A stretch of DNA of 64,000 nt from Lysinibacillus piscis (GTDB lineage Bacteria > Bacillota > Bacilli > Bacillales_A > Planococcaceae): contig NZ_BRZA01000003.1 in assembly GCF_026012395.1 (NCBI RefSeq), forward strand, positions 265,703-329,702. Reading direction: 5' to 3'. The position numbers and the translations under genes were made by a program. This document shows positions 19,200 through 27,238 of this stretch, piece by piece (position 1 is the stretch's first letter; each line of letters opens with the position of its first letter). The notes under the pieces are model-generated. The model saw only the letters and a list, made by a program, of their open reading frames with translations, was not told where the DNA came from and searched no databases.

Positions 19200-19898
19200 T
19201 TATGGACCATCATATGGGGGATTTTTTACATGGTCTGCAAAATCCTCTTTATATGGTGCTCCCTCTAATAAAATTTCCCTTGCTGCATTTTCAAAGTCAT
19301 ATTCTGTCACTCGTAAAATGTATTCGTCCGCATGAATTAATAACCAGCAGGCTCCTTTTGCCCTACTCTGAAGCCCCCTACCTGCATTAATGACCTCCTT
19401 AGACGATATATGCCTTTTAAATTGAATATGTGTATGGCCACAAACAATGACCAAAGTATTTTCATTTTTTATCATTTCATAAACGTCACTTTCAGGAGTA
19501 TCTAATCGTATAGCCTCCGTATCACTTCTAGGCGAACCATGTATAAAAAGGGCATCTCCTTCTTTATGTGAAAATTTAAAGGAGCCTAACCACTCTAATT
19601 GCTCAGTTGTTAATTCATCTATACACCATTGATTTAATTCTTGGACCATGTTGCCTATGCTTTGAGGATTTTTAAATTGTTCAAATATTTCTCTGTCACT
19701 ATTCCCCATAATAAAAATAAAATCATCTTTCCTTGCATAAAGAGTGTCTATAACTTTTTTAGGTTGGGGACCCCATGCTAAATCTCCACCAACAATCACT
19801 TTATCTACGTTTTCTTTATCAATTTCATTTAGAACCGCTTCTAATGCTTGATAATTTCCATGGATATCATATATCGCAGCAATTCGTATTGTAATCAC
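19200..19898 (-). CDS. Calcineurin-like metallophosphoesterase (YfcE/MJ0936 type)
   Basis: The 232-residue phosphoesterase has the metal motifs YDIHGNYQAL (D, H), VIVGGDLAWGP (GD), IMGNSDRE (GN(H/S)D) and VCGHTHIQ (GHTH). The substrate is unknown. The start is odd: the in-frame GTG at 19898 sits inside the best ribosome site (AAAGGTGAT). If that site is used, the true start is a few codons later and would have to be a rare ATA or ATT codon. Confidence 0.8.
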   Translation of the reverse strand: MITIRIAAIYDIHGNYQALEAVLNEIDKENVDKVIVGGDLAWGPQPKKVIDTLYARKDDFIFIMGNSDREIFEQFKNPQSIGNMVQELNQWCIDELTTEQLEWLGSFKFSHKEGDALFIHGSPRSDTEAIRLDTPESDVYEMIKNENTLVIVCGHTHIQFKRHISSKEVINAGRGLQSRAKGACWLLIHADEYILRVTEYDFENAAREILLEGAPYKEDFADHVKNPPYDGP

Positions 19899-19961
19899 CT
19901 TTCTGCAAAATTTATATATTCAAAAGGCCTGTTTTGAATATATTCTCATATCAAAAGTTAT

Positions 19962-20318
19962 TTATAAACGAGTACAAATACGGATTTGATTTTCATCGGG
20001 ATCTACAATTGTCATCATACGAAGCCCTTCAATATCTTCATGTGGAGATGCCATAATGCGGATATCCTTTTTATTTCTTAATTCCTCGTACCATTTATCA
20101 ACATCAGTCACAAATAGATGAATTAAACCACCAGTTTGGCAATCTCCAGTATGTTCCGTTAAATAAATAGTCATTTCATCTTTAGTGATCTGAGCAAAAA
20201 TAGGAAAATGAGGTTCAAATCGATGCTCCCAGTCAACTTGAAACCCCATTCCTTCCACGTAAAATGCCTTACTTTTTGTATAATCCGTAATGCGGAATGC
20301 AGGAATCACTTTTTGCAT
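19962..20318 (-). CDS. VOC-fold (glyoxalase/bleomycin-resistance-like) protein
   Basis: The 118-residue protein has paired beta-alpha-beta modules (VIPAFRITDYTKSKAFYVEG at the start, MMTIVDPDENQIRI at the end). Such proteins can bind metals and act as lyases, thioltransferases or drug-binding proteins. The function here is unknown. It is the last gene before sequences I recognise as Tn7-like end remnants. Confidence 0.72.
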   Translation of the reverse strand: MQKVIPAFRITDYTKSKAFYVEGMGFQVDWEHRFEPHFPIFAQITKDEMTIYLTEHTGDCQTGGLIHLFVTDVDKWYEELRNKKDIRIMASPHEDIEGLRMMTIVDPDENQIRICTRL

Positions 20319-20403
20319 ATTGGTATATCCCCCTTTACCTCTAACATTTTTCTACAATGTTGTCTGGTGTTCATTAATAAATTATTAATCTTTTTTTGAA
20401 GGG

Positions 20404-20485
20404 TTGACATAAAACTTAATTAAAATAAAGAATCCTTTATGAATATACGAACATTTTTTATAAAAAAAGTTTGATTATACTCGGT
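20404..20485 (+). repeat. Remnant of a Tn7-like left end (layer F)
   Basis: ACATTTTTTATAAAAAAAGTTTGAT at its core (around 20451-20475) matches the innermost TnsB-type site region of the left ends at 25083-25112 and, less closely, 22255-22290. The preceding AAGAATCCTTTATGAATATACG also resembles the spacer in those ends. The outermost TGT end was not found, so the boundary is uncertain. Confidence 0.5.
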
Positions 20486-20525
20486 GGTTTATGATTAGCT
20501 TAAGCACTCATTATTTGAACACTGT

Positions 20526-20948
20526 TTAATCATAAAACTCCATATGCGTTTTTTCCTGTTTATAATAATTTAGTCTGTCTTGTAATGTTCCCGTATGAAA
20601 TTCAAACTTATGACCATCTGGATCAGTAAAATAAATAGACTTTTTATCTCTTGTATCTCTAGAACGACCTGATAGGATACTTACATCCAATTTCTTCAAC
20701 TTCTCGTACATCTTATCAAATTCTGCTTCTTCTATTGAAAAGGCTATATGTGTGTAGGATTGGCTTATCTCATTGCGGGGAATATCTTTTTCTTCATTTA
20801 AAGCAAGCCAAATACCATTTAAGTCAAAATAGGCAGTGCTTCTACCCTTAACTAATAATTTTACATCAAATACATTTTGATAGAACTTAATAGAATTCTC
20901 TAAATTAGACACCGAAAATAAAAAATGATTTAAACCTTTTATAGACAC
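20526..20948 (-). CDS. fosB: FosB-type fosfomycin thioltransferase
   Basis: The ~140-residue VOC metalloenzyme inactivates fosfomycin by adding a thiol (bacillithiol in Bacillales). The metal ligands are visible: His in [10 protein letters not shown], His in SYTHIAF and Glu in [27 protein letters not shown] and the C-terminal [19 protein letters not shown] are typical of FosB rather than FosA/FosX. I choose the GTG start at 20948 (GGGG eight bases upstream), which gives the usual FosB length; the longer frame from 20978 would add ten residues. It lies within the oldest Tn7-like trace and is probably former cargo. Confidence 0.87.
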   Translation of the reverse strand: MSIKGLNHFLFSVSNLENSIKFYQNVFDVKLLVKGRSTAYFDLNGIWLALNEEKDIPRNEISQSYTHIAFSIEEAEFDKMYEKLKKLDVSILSGRSRDTRDKKSIYFTDPDGHKFEFHTGTLQDRLNYYKQEKTHMEFYD

Positions 20949-21070
20949 AATATCAACCCCAATTTGGACTTTAATCAAACTTCTCTTTAAATTATCACAT
21001 TTTGTTTTATAAAACTACATCTTCAAATATGGTACGCGCTCCTTCCTTATAGCTATCTCCGAATAAAATA

Positions 21071-21213
21071 AAAATAATCTACAATGGAGATAATGCCCAT
21101 TATAGATTATTCAAATTAATACCTGATAGTCTTGATAAACGAATGAAAAGAAAGAACATGTTTTAAAATCACGTCTATAATATTTCCTCCATTAAAATAC
21201 GCTTTAATGGAGA
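21071..21213. other. Intergenic stretch with two stem-loops
   Basis: AATAATCTA...TAGATTATT (about 21071-21109, imperfect stem) and CTCCATTAAA-N6-TTTAATGGAG (21188-21213) can form hairpins. The second lies just after the DUF2785 stop codon, but it has no good T run on the minus strand. The remainder of 20979-21240 shows no gene. Confidence 0.4.
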
Positions 21214-21240
21214 AGCATACTAGGCAACCCTCCTAATCCT

Positions 21241-22095
21241 TTAACTAATAGAAAACCTATTTAATTTCACCTCAGTATCAAGTATAGCAGTATTAAGTTC
21301 ATTCCCTCGGCTATCTTTTCCCCTTCTAAAATAAAGACTGCGTAAAAAATTCTTGCTGTTCACACGAGCAATCACCTGACTGCGACTTCTCGGCAAATTG
21401 CAGCATTGCGCTAAGCTACTAATCCAATCAGTGATTTCTTGATGTGGTAGTAACGCTTTGTCAATCATCTTATCCACAATGTTGACCAATCGTTCATCAT
21501 CCTCATCGCTAAAAATATGTATACCATTATCAAGTTTGTCAGAAATAGCGACAAGAACCTCACGCAACATTGCGACGCTACTCTCCTCACACTGCACGAG
21601 TTCAACAAAAACATCCGCACCATGAGACACACTGTGAGCCCAGCCACCTATTGAAAGGTAACCTCGTAAATCCTTCTCCTCTTTATAATAGCGAAGCATT
21701 GTATGCATTAATTGCTCAATTTCCGCTCGAGTGAAAAATGGATTCTGTCGGTGGCGTTGTACAATTAAAGCAATCGGTAAGGCAGAGAAAGTTCTTGTAA
21801 AAACTGACTGATCCTCCTCACTACCAATATTATAGAACAAATGGTTCTCGTCAGTTAGTACAGTTAAGAGGCTACACAACTCCTCTCCACTGAATCTATT
21901 CTCTTCCTTAATCCACATATAAAACATCGGATAAATCAGGTTATCCCGTAATTCTGGCTGAGGATCGCCAATATATTGAAGTAACAAGGGTAAGAAATCT
22001 TGATGCTGCTCACCTGCCTGTAACTGATACGCATCCTTCTCAATTCTTTGCAAATCCAGCATCAATTTCATTCTTGTATCCTCTTTTTTCGACAT
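21241..22095 (-). CDS. DUF2785 family protein, 5' end fused to a tnsA leader
   Basis: The 284-residue helical-repeat protein resembles DUF2785 (GDPQPELRDNLIYPMFYMWI near the N-terminus, FRSLYFRRGKDSRG near the end: here FLRSLYFRRGKDSRG). The function is unknown. The first codons (MSKKED) and the upstream hairpin match the tnsA leader of the Tn7-like elements, which starts MSKR. The native start may be the ATG of MKLMLDLQRIE at about 22071. It may therefore now be expressed from a transposon right-end leader. Confidence 0.65.
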   Translation of the reverse strand: MSKKEDTRMKLMLDLQRIEKDAYQLQAGEQHQDFLPLLLQYIGDPQPELRDNLIYPMFYMWIKEENRFSGEELCSLLTVLTDENHLFYNIGSEEDQSVFTRTFSALPIALIVQRHRQNPFFTRAEIEQLMHTMLRYYKEEKDLRGYLSIGGWAHSVSHGADVFVELVQCEESSVAMLREVLVAISDKLDNGIHIFSDEDDERLVNIVDKMIDKALLPHQEITDWISSLAQCCNLPRSRSQVIARVNSKNFLRSLYFRRGKDSRGNELNTAILDTEVKLNRFSIS

Positions 22096-22138
22096 AAAAA
22101 CACCCCTTTAGATAATCATACCTAAAAGGGGGAGAAAC
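22096..22138 (-). repeat. Right-end remnant of layer F (hairpin plus leader)
   Basis: The leader hairpin CACCCCTTTAGATAAT...CTAAAAGGGGGAG (22101-22132) is the same structure that precedes tnsA at 52582, 28405, 27035 and 24874. The TnsB sites and ACA terminus normally upstream are missing; layer A begins directly at 22139. Confidence 0.65.
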
Positions 22139-22290
22139 TGTAGCGTTGTAATAAAGTTTGATTAAAAATACCTTACAAGTCCACATCTTAAGTTTAATTA
22201 AAGAACCTATTTTGAAAAAAAGATTGATCAAAACGGGTTCTTTTTTGTGAAATGTTTCATAAAATTTTTAAAATAGTTTGATCATTTTTT
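22139..22290 (+). repeat. Left end of layer A with three TnsB-type sites
   Basis: The end starts TGTAGCGTTGTAATAAAG. Three AAAGTTTGATCA-like sites are visible: AATAAAGTTTGATTAAAA (22150-22167), AAAAAGATTGATCAAAA (about 22218-22234) and AAATAGTTTGATCATTT (about 22270-22286). Neighbouring spacers align with those of layer B. Confidence 0.75.
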
Positions 22291-22518
22291 TGATTCGATC
22301 TTCAACAAACGTGCCCGATTTTGGAAGATCATTTTTCAACTATAGTCCCTTATATTGAAGTATGGGGATGATAAAAAAATGCAGGTATACAGCGTTTATA
22401 AATTGTCTCAATATACAGGTTTTTATTCAGATAACACACTCTGCAACATCTAGAAAAGTCCTATCGTAGCTATGTTTATATAGCTTTGCATAAAAAGCTG
22501 TATAAACAATAGTCCTCG

Positions 22519-22561
22519 TAAAAAGGTACGAACGTTGATTTAACAACATTCGTACCTTTTC
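22519..22561. terminator. Strong stem-loop, orphan terminator
   Basis: AAAAGGTACGAACGTTG pairs with CAACATTCGTACCTTTT with one mismatch. No coding gene ends nearby: 22291-22720 holds no supported gene, so this is probably a relic of lost cargo. Confidence 0.6.
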
Positions 22562-22818
22562 TGTGTGTTTCCAAACTTTCATTTGGGAACGTTTTTTAGA
22601 TTTAGTTTGTATATTAAAGATAATTGTTTATTTAATCTTATGTATCTAAAAACTGAGCCGTTATTATATACCATTGAAATTACCACCTTTATTTCCTATA
22701 TGTTACGATTATACACAATAATTAGTTTTATGGTATAATATGTTGTAAAAGTAAATGGAGGTATAGGCTGCTTGGTCCTTACTGAATACAAAGGTTTTCA
22801 AAGCGTTTTATGCACTAA

Positions 22819-22882
22819 ATTATCTGAGAATACAATTCTTAGATAATCCAAAAAAATTGAGAGAAGTTAATCACAGCTTCTC
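22819..22882 (+). promoter_or_regulatory. Two hairpins in the 5' leader of the secreted-protein gene
   Basis: TTATCTGAGAAT-ACA-ATTCTTAGATAA (22819-22847) and GAGAAG-N10-CTTCTC (22861-22882) lie in series directly ahead of the GGAGGAGGA ribosome site. A TATAAT-like box at 22735 could be the promoter. The leader could affect mRNA stability or translation; this is inference. Confidence 0.4.
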
Positions 22883-22899
22883 GGAGGAGGATTTATTTT

Positions 22900-23517
22900 A
22901 TGAAAGTATTCAAAAAAATCGCTAGTTCTTTAATTGCCTTAGTATTATTATTTAGTTTAAGCTCTAATGCTTTCGCTAAGGGTGAGCAAACTTTCGAAAA
23001 AATTACAGTAACAGATGAAGAGCTTGATAGAGCAATTGAGCAAGCTTTACAAATGAAATTAGCTACAATTGCCGATGAAGAAGAGCGTAAAGATATGGAA
23101 CTTGCGCTTAGAGGAAACCTTGCAACAATCGAAATGCCTGATCTTTCAGATGAAAACGTAATTATGCCACTTTTCGACCTTAGCGATATTTGGACGCCAA
23201 ACCTTCCAGATATTCATCTTCAAAACAAGTATGTAAAAGCTTCAATTGATGTAATTTTAGATGCAATCTTAATTTCTCTTGGAGTAGGTACAATCACTGT
23301 TGCCTTAAAGAAATACGGCGCTAAAGAATTAGGAAGAATGTTCACAAGCTCAATTAAAACTAAAATCTTAGGTAAAGCTGCAATCGCATTAGGTATCAGC
23401 CTTCCTGTACTTGCTGATTTCGTAGTTAGTGTATTAGATCCAGCAGAAAAAATCACAAACTACCTTGATTCACTAGATAAAAAACCTAAAAACGGATACT
23501 TCGATGTTATTTGGTAA
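22900..23517 (+). CDS. Secreted protein of unknown function, possible bacteriocin-like precursor
   Basis: The 205-residue protein has a clear signal peptide (KKIASSLIALVLLFSLSSNAFA), an acidic, Glu/Asp-rich middle part (about 30-105), and a hydrophobic C-terminal half (about 118-175) that could form two helices. I do not recognise the family. A 59-residue membrane protein starts seven bases downstream. Secreted precursor plus small membrane partner resembles toxin-immunity pairs, but no peptide-processing gene is present, so this is only a suggestion. Confidence 0.6.
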   Translation: MKVFKKIASSLIALVLLFSLSSNAFAKGEQTFEKITVTDEELDRAIEQALQMKLATIADEEERKDMELALRGNLATIEMPDLSDENVIMPLFDLSDIWTPNLPDIHLQNKYVKASIDVILDAILISLGVGTITVALKKYGAKELGRMFTSSIKTKILGKAAIALGISLPVLADFVVSVLDPAEKITNYLDSLDKKPKNGYFDVIW

Positions 23518-23523
23518 TCTGAA

Positions 23524-23703
23524 GTGAACGATAAATTTAAACTCATTTCAATTATTTTTCTTTATCTTTTAAGCAGTTATTTCCTTAATATTATAACTGC
23601 TGACCATAAAACCTTTACGTTATTGTACAAGGTTACTTACGGAATCTTTTTCGTACTAATTTTGTATTACGCCTATAAAGTTTTAGCAAAAAAATATAAG
23701 TAA
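23524..23703 (+). CDS. Small two-helix membrane protein, possible immunity partner
   Basis: A GTG-initiated frame of 59 codons begins seven bases after the secreted-protein stop. It encodes two hydrophobic segments (LISIIFLYLLSSYFLNII and IFFVLILYYAYKVL) and a basic C-terminus (AKKYK). The tight spacing suggests coexpression. The predicted topology suits a small immunity or accessory protein; there is no direct family evidence. Confidence 0.5.
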   Translation: MNDKFKLISIIFLYLLSSYFLNIITADHKTFTLLYKVTYGIFFVLILYYAYKVLAKKYK

Positions 23704-23762
23704 CCACGCAACCTCTAGGACTTATATTAATAAAATATACCTTATAAGTTATTTACTTTTAT

Positions 23763-23817
23763 GAACTGCACCCCAATTGTTAGACACGTCTAACAATTGG
23801 AGGCGCAGTTTTTTTAC
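23763..23817 (+). terminator. Long inverted repeat with T run (terminator or old IS end)
   Basis: AACTGCACCCCAATTGTTAGAC pairs with GTCTAACAATTGGAGGCGCAGTT, followed by seven T. It can terminate the two plus-strand genes upstream. Similar sequences occur at ends of IS3-family elements, so it may be an IS remnant taken over as a terminator. Confidence 0.6.
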
Positions 23818-23883
23818 GATTAGTCAAGTGTATCCCGGTAAATTCTTTTATATTTTCGATTTCTGAGCTGGTAGTGCGGACTC

Positions 23884-24288
23884 TTAATCGTACAGTATAC
23901 CGTGTGTCATTAACTGAAATGTCACTTTCAGAAATTTATTGATACACGCCACAATTGCGACCTTATGAGGCTTCCTCTGAGGTTGCGTTTTTAATTTATA
24001 ATAGTAATCAACAAAATGGTTCGGTTTTCCTTTTGCTATAATCATTGCACAGATCATAAAAAATAAAATCTTTCGTAGCTTCTTGTTTCCTCGTTTATTG
24101 ATACGGTCACGGTACTGGGTATTCCCAGATTGATAGCGCATTATATCAATCCCTACGTATGCGTTGATTTGTTTGGTGTTTTTAAAGCGTCGAATATCAC
24201 CTAGTTCACCAATTAATCGACAAGCAGTTGTATCGCCAACGCCTGGAATCGAACGCAATACGAGATATTCTCTTTTTCCCTCAGACAT
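23884..24288 (-). pseudogene. IS110-family transposase, C-terminal fragment
   Basis: The 134 residues match the C-terminal Transposase_20 region of IS110/IS116/IS902 transposases (RSIPGVGDTTACRLIGELGDI, then YVGIDIMRYQSGN, then INKRGNKKLRKILFF). The N-terminal DEDD catalytic domain is missing. The bases up to 24400 may hold more of the degraded gene. 24400-24790 shows no gene. Confidence 0.75.
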
Positions 24289-24790
24289 ACCACCATTTAC
24301 TTCACAAGCTCTTCTTTCTTTTCCAATAAATTAGCTGTGTATTCTTCAGTCGGTGATATTACAGGTCCAGGTCCATTTTGGATATATTCCCTATCAATTT
24401 CACTAAATGTAAAAAAGTACACTTCATATATAGATTGAAGATACCAGAACAACCCCAGACAACGATGCAACCAATAATTTTTTAGGAAAAGGTTTCTTTT
24501 TAATAAAAGAAATTATTATCCTAGTACATGAAAGCAATCAAAAAACCAAATAAAATTAAAATCATAAATCCCCCATTCATAAGTTCAATGACAATCAACT
24601 CAAATATTGATAATTTTGTACTCATAAGAGTAACGAAATTAATTGGTAGAAGTTACGAAAGTTGATAACCTTCCCAAAGCGTCGTTTGGAATGCTATTCA
24701 ATAATCTGGCCCGATTGCTAAATAAAAAATTCCTCCAAAACAATAATTTTTAATAAATTTTATTTTAAATTATTAGACTCTGTTTAAACT

Positions 24791-24868
24791 TTATTTTAAA
24801 GCCATACCAGAACCGTGACCTTCTTTTATCCATTTTTCGATTTTAGATGTTCTTGCTCTTTTAGACAT
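24791..24868 (-). pseudogene. tnsA remnant of layer A (25 codons)
   Basis: The frame reads MSKRARTSKIEKWIKEG then ends shortly after at a stop, matching the first residues of the intact tnsA at 52576. The sequence right after the break (CTTTAAAATAAAGTTTAAAC on the minus strand) resembles a left-end TnsB-type site in inverted orientation, which may mark how the gene was lost. Confidence 0.7.
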
Positions 24869-24955
24869 AAAAACACCCCTTTAGACAACTATAATCTAAA
24901 GGGGCATTTCATCACATCTTTTTTATAAACATCGTGACTTTATTTCAAAGCCACA
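24869..24955 (-). repeat. Right end of layer A: leader hairpin and TnsB-type sites
   Basis: The hairpin CCCCTTTAGA-N10-TCTAAAGGGG (24876-24904) lies directly upstream of the tnsA remnant. It is followed outward by two AAAGTCACGATGTTT-like sites and the ACA terminus at 24953-24955. Confidence 0.7.
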
Positions 24956-24961
24956 ATTAAC
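24956..24961. repeat. Junction of layers A and B, target-duplication motif ATTAA(C)
   Basis: Between ACA (end of layer A) and TGT (start of layer B) lie six bases, ATTAAC. The other clean junctions have exactly ATTAA; the extra C matches the base that follows ATTAA at the glmS-side target. Confidence 0.7.
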
Positions 24962-25112
24962 TGTAGCTTTAAAATAAAGTTGGCTCAAAAATACTTCATA
25001 AACCCAAATTTTACGTGAAATTAAAAGAACCCGTTTTGAAAAAAAGATTGATTAAAATGGATTCTTTATTTGTGAAGTATTGTACATTTTTTATAAAAAA
25101 GTTTAATCATTT
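24962..25112 (+). repeat. Left end of layer B with three TnsB-type sites
   Basis: The end starts TGTAGCTTTAAAATAAAG. The three sites are AATAAAGTTGGCTCAAAA (24973-24990), AAAAAGATTGATTAAAA (about 25041-25057) and AAAAAAGTTTAATCATTT (about 25095-25112). It aligns along its length with the left end of layer A. Confidence 0.75.
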
Positions 25113-25149
25113 TCTGAAATCCGATTTTTAACAAAGTTGATTTTATAGC

Positions 25150-25782
25150 TCATCCATTTATTGAATTCACTAACTGGAAGAAGTATTCAGGTTTATGAGT
25201 CTTATTTAGGTTATACCATGAATGTAATGTATCTGGTGCAAATACATCTAATTTTTTCAGTACTTCCATCGTAAATTCTAGAGGTGCTACTCCTGATGCA
25301 GTAATCAAATTCTCACCAGTTACTGCAGGTCTCATCTCATAAAATTTTTCTCCTTTATAATTAGGACAGACCATTTTAATATACTCTAAGTCATTGCTTG
25401 TGTGTTTTCTAGAATCTAAGTATCCCATATTCGCAAGTGCCTCAGTTGCACCACAAATTGCAGCAACAATAGAACCAAGCTTTAAAGCTTCGCCAATTTT
25501 TTTTAAGATAGGTTGATGAATATCTTCTCTCCAAGTAGTTCCTCCAGGTAAAATTAAAAGGTCCTTACTTTCAAGTGTACATTCATCAGAGGAAATATCT
25601 GGTTTTATACTCAGTCCTCCCATCGTAGTAATAATTTCTTTATTAGCGCCTACTGTAACTACTTTTAAAGGTGCTATATCTTTTTTGAAATACCTTCCTG
25701 TGTTTAGTTCGGCAATTAAATATCCATATTCCCAGTCTGACATGGAGTTAAATACATATAGATAAACTTTTTTTGTTTGCAT
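25150..25782 (-). CDS. DJ-1/PfpI family (glutamine-amidotransferase-like) protein
   Basis: The 210-residue protein has the DJ-1/PfpI fold: LLILPGGTTWRED near residue 75 (with the acidic residue of the nucleophile elbow region) and IVAAICGATEALANMGYLD near 107, with Cys in AICGAT. Members are proteases, chaperones or deglycases; the role is unknown. It lies downstream of a WYL regulator gene in the same orientation, but a terminator separates the two. Confidence 0.8.
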   Translation of the reverse strand: MQTKKVYLYVFNSMSDWEYGYLIAELNTGRYFKKDIAPLKVVTVGANKEIITTMGGLSIKPDISSDECTLESKDLLILPGGTTWREDIHQPILKKIGEALKLGSIVAAICGATEALANMGYLDSRKHTSNDLEYIKMVCPNYKGEKFYEMRPAVTGENLITASGVAPLEFTMEVLKKLDVFAPDTLHSWYNLNKTHKPEYFFQLVNSING

Positions 25783-25820
25783 CCGCTAACACTCCCAATC
25801 ACAATTTATATAGCAATTAT

Positions 25821-25861
25821 AAAATAACTTCCCTGACAGCTAACGTCAGGGAAGTTATTTT
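25821..25861 (-). terminator. Intrinsic terminator after the WYL regulator
   Basis: AAAATAACTTCCCTGAC pairs perfectly with GTCAGGGAAGTTATTTT. It overlaps the stop codon of the regulator gene. Confidence 0.8.
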
Positions 25862-26820
25862 ACTTGATGAAATTTTATTAATTCCGACAGAACTTCAATA
25901 AGTCTTTTCTTTAGACTTATTGGCTCGATAACTTGAATAGATTTACCGTACTGTAAAAGTAAATAAGGTATATATGTATGTACTATATCTTTTTCAAGAA
26001 GGAAAACGGCTTGATTTGAATTTCGTTCATGTAAATAATGTCCTAAAAACCAATGTTGGCAAATATCAGCCAATACACTTTTATCCCCATTAATAACCAA
26101 AGAAATAATCCTTTCCTTATCTTCTATAGTTGGAAGAAGATTTTTTATAAAAAAGTCACGTGCTGAAAAATTTTCTGGCCGGTTAAACTTATTTTCGGTT
26201 AGCATTAGACTTTCAATTCGATCCACTCTAAAACTACGGATATCATTCCTAAGATGACAAAATCCAATCACATACCACTTATTATTCCAATAGATAATTC
26301 TGTACGGATCGACCAATCTATAATTTAATTGTTTTTCGCCACTTTTATGGTAAAGAATTTTTACTGAATACTCGTCTGCTACAGCCTGCTCCAACTCTTT
26401 CAAAAAGGGTTCCATAGAGAGTGCACTTAATCGACTTATCACTTCAAGACTAGTAAAATGTTGGTTTATCTTTATTTCCTGCTCTTGATTTGAGTATTTA
26501 CTTAGTTTTGAAATGGCCCTATTTAGTGCTTCACCTCCATAATATCCAGCTTCTTCTGCAAAAACAGCAGCGTGAAATAGTGAAGTTTGCTCTTCCAAAT
26601 CAAAAAAAAGAGGAGCCTCAACAAAATTGTTCAATAAAGTGTATCCACCGTTATGTCCTGATTCCGAAATTATAGGTACTCCGCTTGTTGAAATTGTATC
26701 CATATAACGATATACAGTCCTTATATTCATCTCTAACTTTTCTGAAATTTGTTTTGCAGTAATTTTTTCACCTGAACGAAGCATCCATAAAATTGCTAAC
26801 ATATTGTCAATCTTAGGCAT
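25855..26820 (-). CDS. YafY-type transcriptional regulator with WYL domain
   Basis: The 321-residue protein has an N-terminal HTH_11 domain (RSGEKITAKQISEKLEMNIRT, split: ITAKQISEKLEMNIRTVYRY about 18-37) and a WYL domain in the centre (YRIIYWNNKWYVIGFCHLR around residues 172-190, then FRVDRIESL). WYL regulators bind nucleotides or other ligands and often control defence or stress genes. It may control the neighbouring DJ-1-like gene. Confidence 0.82.
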   Translation of the reverse strand: MPKIDNMLAILWMLRSGEKITAKQISEKLEMNIRTVYRYMDTISTSGVPIISESGHNGGYTLLNNFVEAPLFFDLEEQTSLFHAAVFAEEAGYYGGEALNRAISKLSKYSNQEQEIKINQHFTSLEVISRLSALSMEPFLKELEQAVADEYSVKILYHKSGEKQLNYRLVDPYRIIYWNNKWYVIGFCHLRNDIRSFRVDRIESLMLTENKFNRPENFSARDFFIKNLLPTIEDKERIISLVINGDKSVLADICQHWFLGHYLHERNSNQAVFLLEKDIVHTYIPYLLLQYGKSIQVIEPISLKKRLIEVLSELIKFHQVK

Positions 26821-26924
26821 ATAATTCCACCTCTATAGTAATAAAGAAATTTTACTGTATTCACATTTAATTATAACTTATTTCCTTAAATTATCTCTTG
26901 TTAGGTTTAAGTATAATTCTTCAC

Positions 26925-27027
26925 AATTGATGAAGAGATATCTTGAATATTCAACCATGGTTTATAATCTGAGCCAATCTTAGAGCCACGCCCACCCTTC
27001 TTTAATCCATTTATCGATTTTAGACAT
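26925..27027 (-). pseudogene. tnsA remnant of layer B
   Basis: Starting from the ATG at 27027 the frame reads MSKIDKWIKEG, lacking the five residues RTRTS. After a frameshift it continues as GSKIGSDYKPWLNIQDIS, which matches residues 20-36 of the intact TnsA. It is then lost. Confidence 0.7.
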
Positions 27028-27116
27028 TAAAAAACACCCCTTTAGATTAAAATAATCCAAAGGGGTGAAACGATGCAATTTTTTTATAAACGGTACGACT
27101 TTATTTCAAATCCACA
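27028..27116 (-). repeat. Right end of layer B: leader hairpin and TnsB-type sites
   Basis: The hairpin CACCCCTTTAGATT...AATCCAAAGGGGTG (27035-27067) is followed by AAACGGTACGACTTTATTT and the ACA terminus (27114-27116). The ACGGTA half resembles the right-end sites of layer E. Confidence 0.7.
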
Positions 27117-27121
27117 ATTAA
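27117..27121. repeat. Junction of layers B and C, target duplication ATTAA
   Basis: Exactly ATTAA lies between the ACA end of layer B and the TGT end of layer C, the same five bases found at 36758 and beside glmS at 52704. Confidence 0.75.
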
Positions 27122-27238
27122 TGTTGCTTTAAAATAAAGTTTGATCATTTCAGTAATCCTTATTCAACTAACGTACCAGTTAGTTGAATAAGAAATCATT
27201 TATTAAACTAAAAATCAATCCATTGGTTGTGAATTAAA

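Larger units (their letters stand above)
22139..24955 (+). mobile_element. Layer A: decayed Tn7-like element (about 2.8 kb)
   Basis: It is bounded on the left by a TGT end with three TnsB-type sites and on the right by a right end finishing in ACA (24953-24955). No tns gene survives apart from a 25-codon tnsA start. The contents are a secreted protein and a small membrane protein gene plus an IS110-family fragment. The element has the same orientation as all the other layers, right end toward glmS. Confidence 0.75.
24962..27116 (+). mobile_element. Layer B: decayed Tn7-like element (about 2.2 kb)
   Basis: It runs from TGT (24962) to ACA (27116) and has no tns gene beyond a broken tnsA start. 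The cargo is a DJ-1/PfpI-like protein and a WYL-domain regulator, both intact. Confidence 0.75.
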
